Positions 22,956 to 24,888 of a stretch of DNA of 24,888 nt are shown piece after piece (position 1 is the first letter of the stretch; every line of letters starts with the position of its first letter). The notes below the pieces were generated by a model. That model had not been told where the DNA came from and did no database searches. It saw only the letters and a program-made list of their open reading frames with translations. The stretch is from Candidatus Melainabacteria bacterium (GTDB lineage: Bacteria > Cyanobacteriota > Vampirovibrionia > Gastranaerophilales > Gastranaerophilaceae). The stretch spans positions 1 through 24,888 of the forward strand of contig QHMG01000018.1 of assembly GCA_003258725.1 (NCBI GenBank), given 5' to 3'. The position numbers and the translations under genes were made by a program.

Positions 22956-23567
22956 ATGGGTTGTATCAGAAAAATATTTCAAATATTAATTTTAGCACTT
23001 GCACTTATTGGTTTTACATCAATTGGAGGCAAAGACTTTTTGGTGCAACAATATGAAAATTATTTTGGTACATCAAAAGAATCTACTATGGAAAGAGCTA
23101 GCAAATTAGGTGATTTTTCAGCACTTTCAGATGAATTTGAAATTGATAAAGCTGCCAGTGCATTTGGATATAAAGGTGTTTTGGCAGAACATAATGCTTC
23201 TGGACAAAAAATGTTGATTATTGATTCGGGTAAAAAACCGATTCTAACAGAAGATGACTTTGAAAACGACCGTGTAGAAGAAAAAATCAACGCACTTATC
23301 AAAAAATTCAAATACCAATCACTTCAAGTTGATGATTTTACAATCACTAAAAAGGGCACTATGAATGCTTATGGAGAAAAAGTTCCCTACGTAAAATTTA
23401 CAGCTAAAATTAACAAACTTCCTCTTGGAACTGTTGGCGGTGTAATCTCTGCAATTGACGTTACACCAGATGAATCTAGAACCTTGATATCACTAAATGA
23501 AAACAAAAAATATTCTCAACTTATTACAAATGAATTTTTTAGTAAGGTTAAATTGAATAACAAATAA
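22956..23567 (+). CDS. membrane-anchored or exported protein, function unknown
   Basis: Predicted 203 residues. Residues about 7-24 are hydrophobic (FQILILALALIGFTSI) after MGCIRK, so the protein is anchored or exported with the rest outside. The Cys at position 3 precedes the hydrophobic stretch and is not a lipobox. The remainder is mixed alpha/beta and hydrophilic, with a possible two-strand region VDDFTITKKGTMNAYGEKVPYVKFTAKI near 127-154. I do not recognise a family. Ribosome binding is weak (AAAAG about 11 bases upstream). The gene is a single unit between the mutS divergent gap and a strong bidirectional terminator, and has the same codon style as its neighbours. Confidence 0.78.
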   Translation: MGCIRKIFQILILALALIGFTSIGGKDFLVQQYENYFGTSKESTMERASKLGDFSALSDEFEIDKAASAFGYKGVLAEHNASGQKMLIIDSGKKPILTEDDFENDRVEEKINALIKKFKYQSLQVDDFTITKKGTMNAYGEKVPYVKFTAKINKLPLGTVGGVISAIDVTPDESRTLISLNENKKYSQLITNEFFSKVKLNNK

Positions 23568-23572
23568 ATTTT

Positions 23573-23613
23573 ACAAAAAGGCGGGTTGCGTAAAACGCAA
23601 CCCGCCTTTTTGT
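23573..23613. terminator. bidirectional intrinsic terminator
   Basis: A perfect 18-bp stem (ACAAAAAGGCGGGTTGCG at 23573-23590 with complement at 23596-23613) and a TAAAA loop. T5 lies at the base on both strands. It serves the unknown gene (plus) and thyX (minus). Confidence 0.93.
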
Positions 23614-23623
23614 TATTTAAAAC

Positions 23624-24325
23624 TTATTCATGCATATTAGGTAATTGTGGCTTTCTACCGCAAGATTTATCTTCATCGCAGAAGCCTAAACGCTCACATT
23701 TCGGAACTAAATATTCCTTCAACCATGGTTCTTTTTCTGTTAATGCATCACACATGCCTTTTACTAACATTCTAATTTCATATTGCGCACGAGTACAAAG
23801 TCTTAAATTCGCAACATGGATTAATTCTCTTAAGTTAGTTGAAACCACCATTGAAGTTGCACAAGCATTTGGTAATACTGCTCTTGCATCTTCCGCAGGG
23901 ATTCCAGCTTCTGTAAACTCTAAATACTTTTTAGAAATTTCCTCCATAAAATCAACAAATTTTTGTCTTAATTCATCATTTTTTTCGATTGTTTGAGGAA
24001 TTAAAAAGTCAAATTGACCTTTTTCCTTTACGTATCTTTGTGATTTTTGAGAGAAAGACATGTGTCTGTGTCTTACCAGTTGGTGTGTGCAGGCTCTTGA
24101 GATATTTGAAATTGCAAAACTAACTTGAATATGTTCAATCGTAGAATAGTGTCCTGAGCCAATTACACGCTTAATTAAAGACATCATTTTTTCTTCATCT
24201 ACATCTTTATCAAAAATATTCAACGGTGTATCCGCACTATAACAAGTTCTACAAGCCGTATATATAGTTTTAATCATGTTATCAGGTTTTGAAATAAGTT
24301 TAACCTGTGGTTTATTATCGTTCAT
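23624..24325 (-). CDS. thyX: FAD-dependent thymidylate synthase ThyX
   Basis: ThyX makes dTMP from dUMP using methylene-tetrahydrofolate and reduced FAD. Length 233 residues, normal. The diagnostic RHRX7S motif is at 85-95 (RHRHMSFSQKS), followed by QRY. The C-terminal dUMP-binding region NLRELIHVANLRLCTRAQYEIR is intact, and the tail has the Cys-rich CERLGFCDEDKSCGR found in part of the family. GAGGAG lies 5 bases before the ATG. A TATAAT on minus (24353-24358) lies in the downstream arm of the rpmE terminator and could be its -10. With the dCMP deaminase at 9231 it gives a dCMP to dUMP to dTMP route. Confidence 0.95.
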   Translation of the reverse strand: MNDNKPQVKLISKPDNMIKTIYTACRTCYSADTPLNIFDKDVDEEKMMSLIKRVIGSGHYSTIEHIQVSFAISNISRACTHQLVRHRHMSFSQKSQRYVKEKGQFDFLIPQTIEKNDELRQKFVDFMEEISKKYLEFTEAGIPAEDARAVLPNACATSMVVSTNLRELIHVANLRLCTRAQYEIRMLVKGMCDALTEKEPWLKEYLVPKCERLGFCDEDKSCGRKPQLPNMHE

Positions 24326-24346
24326 AAAATCTCCTCAGTTGTGTAC

Positions 24347-24388
24347 AAAAAAATTATATCCCATGACTAAACATGAGATATAATTTTT
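24347..24388 (-). terminator. intrinsic terminator of rpmE
   Basis: A 12-bp AT-rich stem (AAAAATTATATC at 24349-24360, GATATAATTTTT at 24377-24388), one mismatch, then CATG/CATG and an ACTAAA loop. On minus it is followed by a run of T (24353-24347). It lies between rpmE and thyX. Confidence 0.75.
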
Positions 24389-24413
24389 AAAATTTCTTAA
24401 AGATAAGCACAAA

Positions 24414-24617
24414 CTACTTTTTGTTGCCGTATCTTTTGTTAAATCTTTCAACTCTACCTTCAGAGTCAAGAATCTTTTGTTGACCTGTGTAGAATGGGTG
24501 GCAAGCTGAACAAATTTCAACTGTGATGTTTTCATCTACTGAACCTGTTTCGATTTCGTTACCACATACACATTTAATTGTACATTTTTTATAATCTGGG
24601 TGAATACCTTGTTTCAT
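24414..24617 (-). CDS. rpmE: 50S ribosomal protein L31, zinc-binding form
   Basis: L31 bridges the two ribosomal subunits. Length 67 residues, typical. It starts MKQGIHPDY, as usual for the family, and is the zinc (C+) form, with Cys16-V-Cys18 and Cys36-S-A-Cys39. The family signature ACHPFYTG follows directly. GAGGT lies 5 bases before the ATG. In many bacteria the zinc-free paralogue takes over under zinc limitation; none is in this window. It has its own promoter and terminator. Confidence 0.97.
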   Translation of the reverse strand: MKQGIHPDYKKCTIKCVCGNEIETGSVDENITVEICSACHPFYTGQQKILDSEGRVERFNKRYGNKK

Positions 24618-24645
24618 AATTTACCTCACTTTTGTCCTTACTGAC

Positions 24646-24677
24646 ATTATATTATAACGCTAAAATTAATAAATCAA
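24646..24677 (-). promoter_or_regulatory. rpmE: predicted rpmE promoter
   Basis: On minus, two overlapping perfect TATAAT boxes (24651-24656 and 24646-24651) follow TTGATT (24672-24677) with 15 or 20 bases between. The -10 is convincing; the -35 spacing is not ideal. Confidence 0.45.
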
Positions 24678-24888
24678 GTACCCTGTAATAAATAGTTATA
24701 ATCTAGAAGTTAATATTTGTTAACAATTGTTTTCTTAAAAAGGCAATAAATTTTTGAAAAAATACTTTATATAAGTACGAGAGATAATTAAGATTATTCG
24801 ATATACTTCAAATAGTTTGCAATACAAGTTATTTAAAATAAATAGTCTTGTGTATGTGGCTTAATTTGTAGTACCAAAAATTAGTTAT
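24678..24888. other. AT-rich intergenic end of the window, no gene seen
   Basis: No credible reading frame on either strand. It holds two overlapping perfect 10-base palindromes, TTGTTAACAA (24717-24726) and AACAATTGTT (24722-24731), and an imperfect hairpin around 24823-24853 (ACAAG..CTTGT enclosing TATTTA/TAAATA) without a T run. A TATAAT on plus at 24699 lacks a good -35. Confidence 0.4.

Noticed and set aside
23586..23996. 136-residue frame on plus
   Set aside because: It is fully antisense to thyX, which has all family motifs.
24335..24535. 66-residue frame on minus overlapping rpmE
   Set aside because: It is a different frame of the L31 gene and its terminator.
1..24888. CRISPR arrays, insertion sequences, tRNA or rRNA genes, replication origin
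   Set aside because: No regularly spaced repeats, transposase motifs, cloverleaf sequences or DnaA-box clusters were seen.

Overview
The window is AT-rich bacterial chromosome made almost wholly of housekeeping genes. It holds no mobile element, CRISPR array, rRNA or tRNA. The best lineage clue is the gene at 10216-11868, a SpoIIIAA/Ycf45-type AAA ATPase with a C-terminal R3H domain, an architecture best known from Cyanobacteria and relatives. With the low GC, a Sec signal-peptide set, an anhydro-MurNAc kinase (peptidoglycan recycling) and a partial gene starting MGLAASQARLL, I infer a non-photosynthetic cyanobacterial relative (Melainabacteria/Gastranaerophilales type, gut or similar). This is inference from family knowledge, not a database match.

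Left part. At 1-67 (minus) is the 5' end of an unidentified gene. Positions 246-6519 (minus) look like one operon: promoter, murA, a small protein with two RWY..DP repeats, mfd and a parvulin-type lipoprotein foldase, closed by a terminator. The first three genes overlap. Enolase (minus) and glmU plus a dCMP deaminase (plus) diverge from back-to-back promoters whose -35 boxes share one palindrome. A perfect bidirectional terminator separates the deaminase from a small Met-rich protein read the other way.

Middle. The R3H ATPase (plus) meets an exported metallophosphoesterase (minus) with stop codons overlapping by 4 bases. A membrane GT-C glycosyltransferase (GT39/ArnT-like) follows on plus. 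Between it and anmK lies about 480 bases without a gene. This stretch looks like a promoter, a structured RNA of roughly 330 nt and an intrinsic terminator ending 17 bases before the anmK start codon. A second promoter inside and after that terminator would give an almost leaderless anmK mRNA. A minus-strand DAHP synthase comes next.

Right part. Between DAHP synthase and a TPR/NHL exported protein, a minus-strand RNA of about 172 nt folds into a rod with paired ends, a central bubble and a small hairpin on the bubble's 3' strand. It has its own promoter and a U-rich end, and is a strong candidate for 6S RNA (ssrS). malQ (GH77) and the TPR/NHL gene are 2 bases apart. mutS carries a C-terminal QLNLF sliding-clamp motif and diverges from an unknown membrane-anchored protein. 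thyX and rpmE (L31) finish the window on minus.

The genes cover envelope building and recycling (MurA, GlmU, AnmK, GT39, foldase), DNA repair and precursors (Mfd, MutS, ThyX, dCMP deaminase), central metabolism (enolase, MalQ, DAHP synthase) and translation (L31). The less expected content is the two RNA candidates, the repeat protein in the murA-mfd operon, the shortened GlmU and three unrecognised small or exported proteins.
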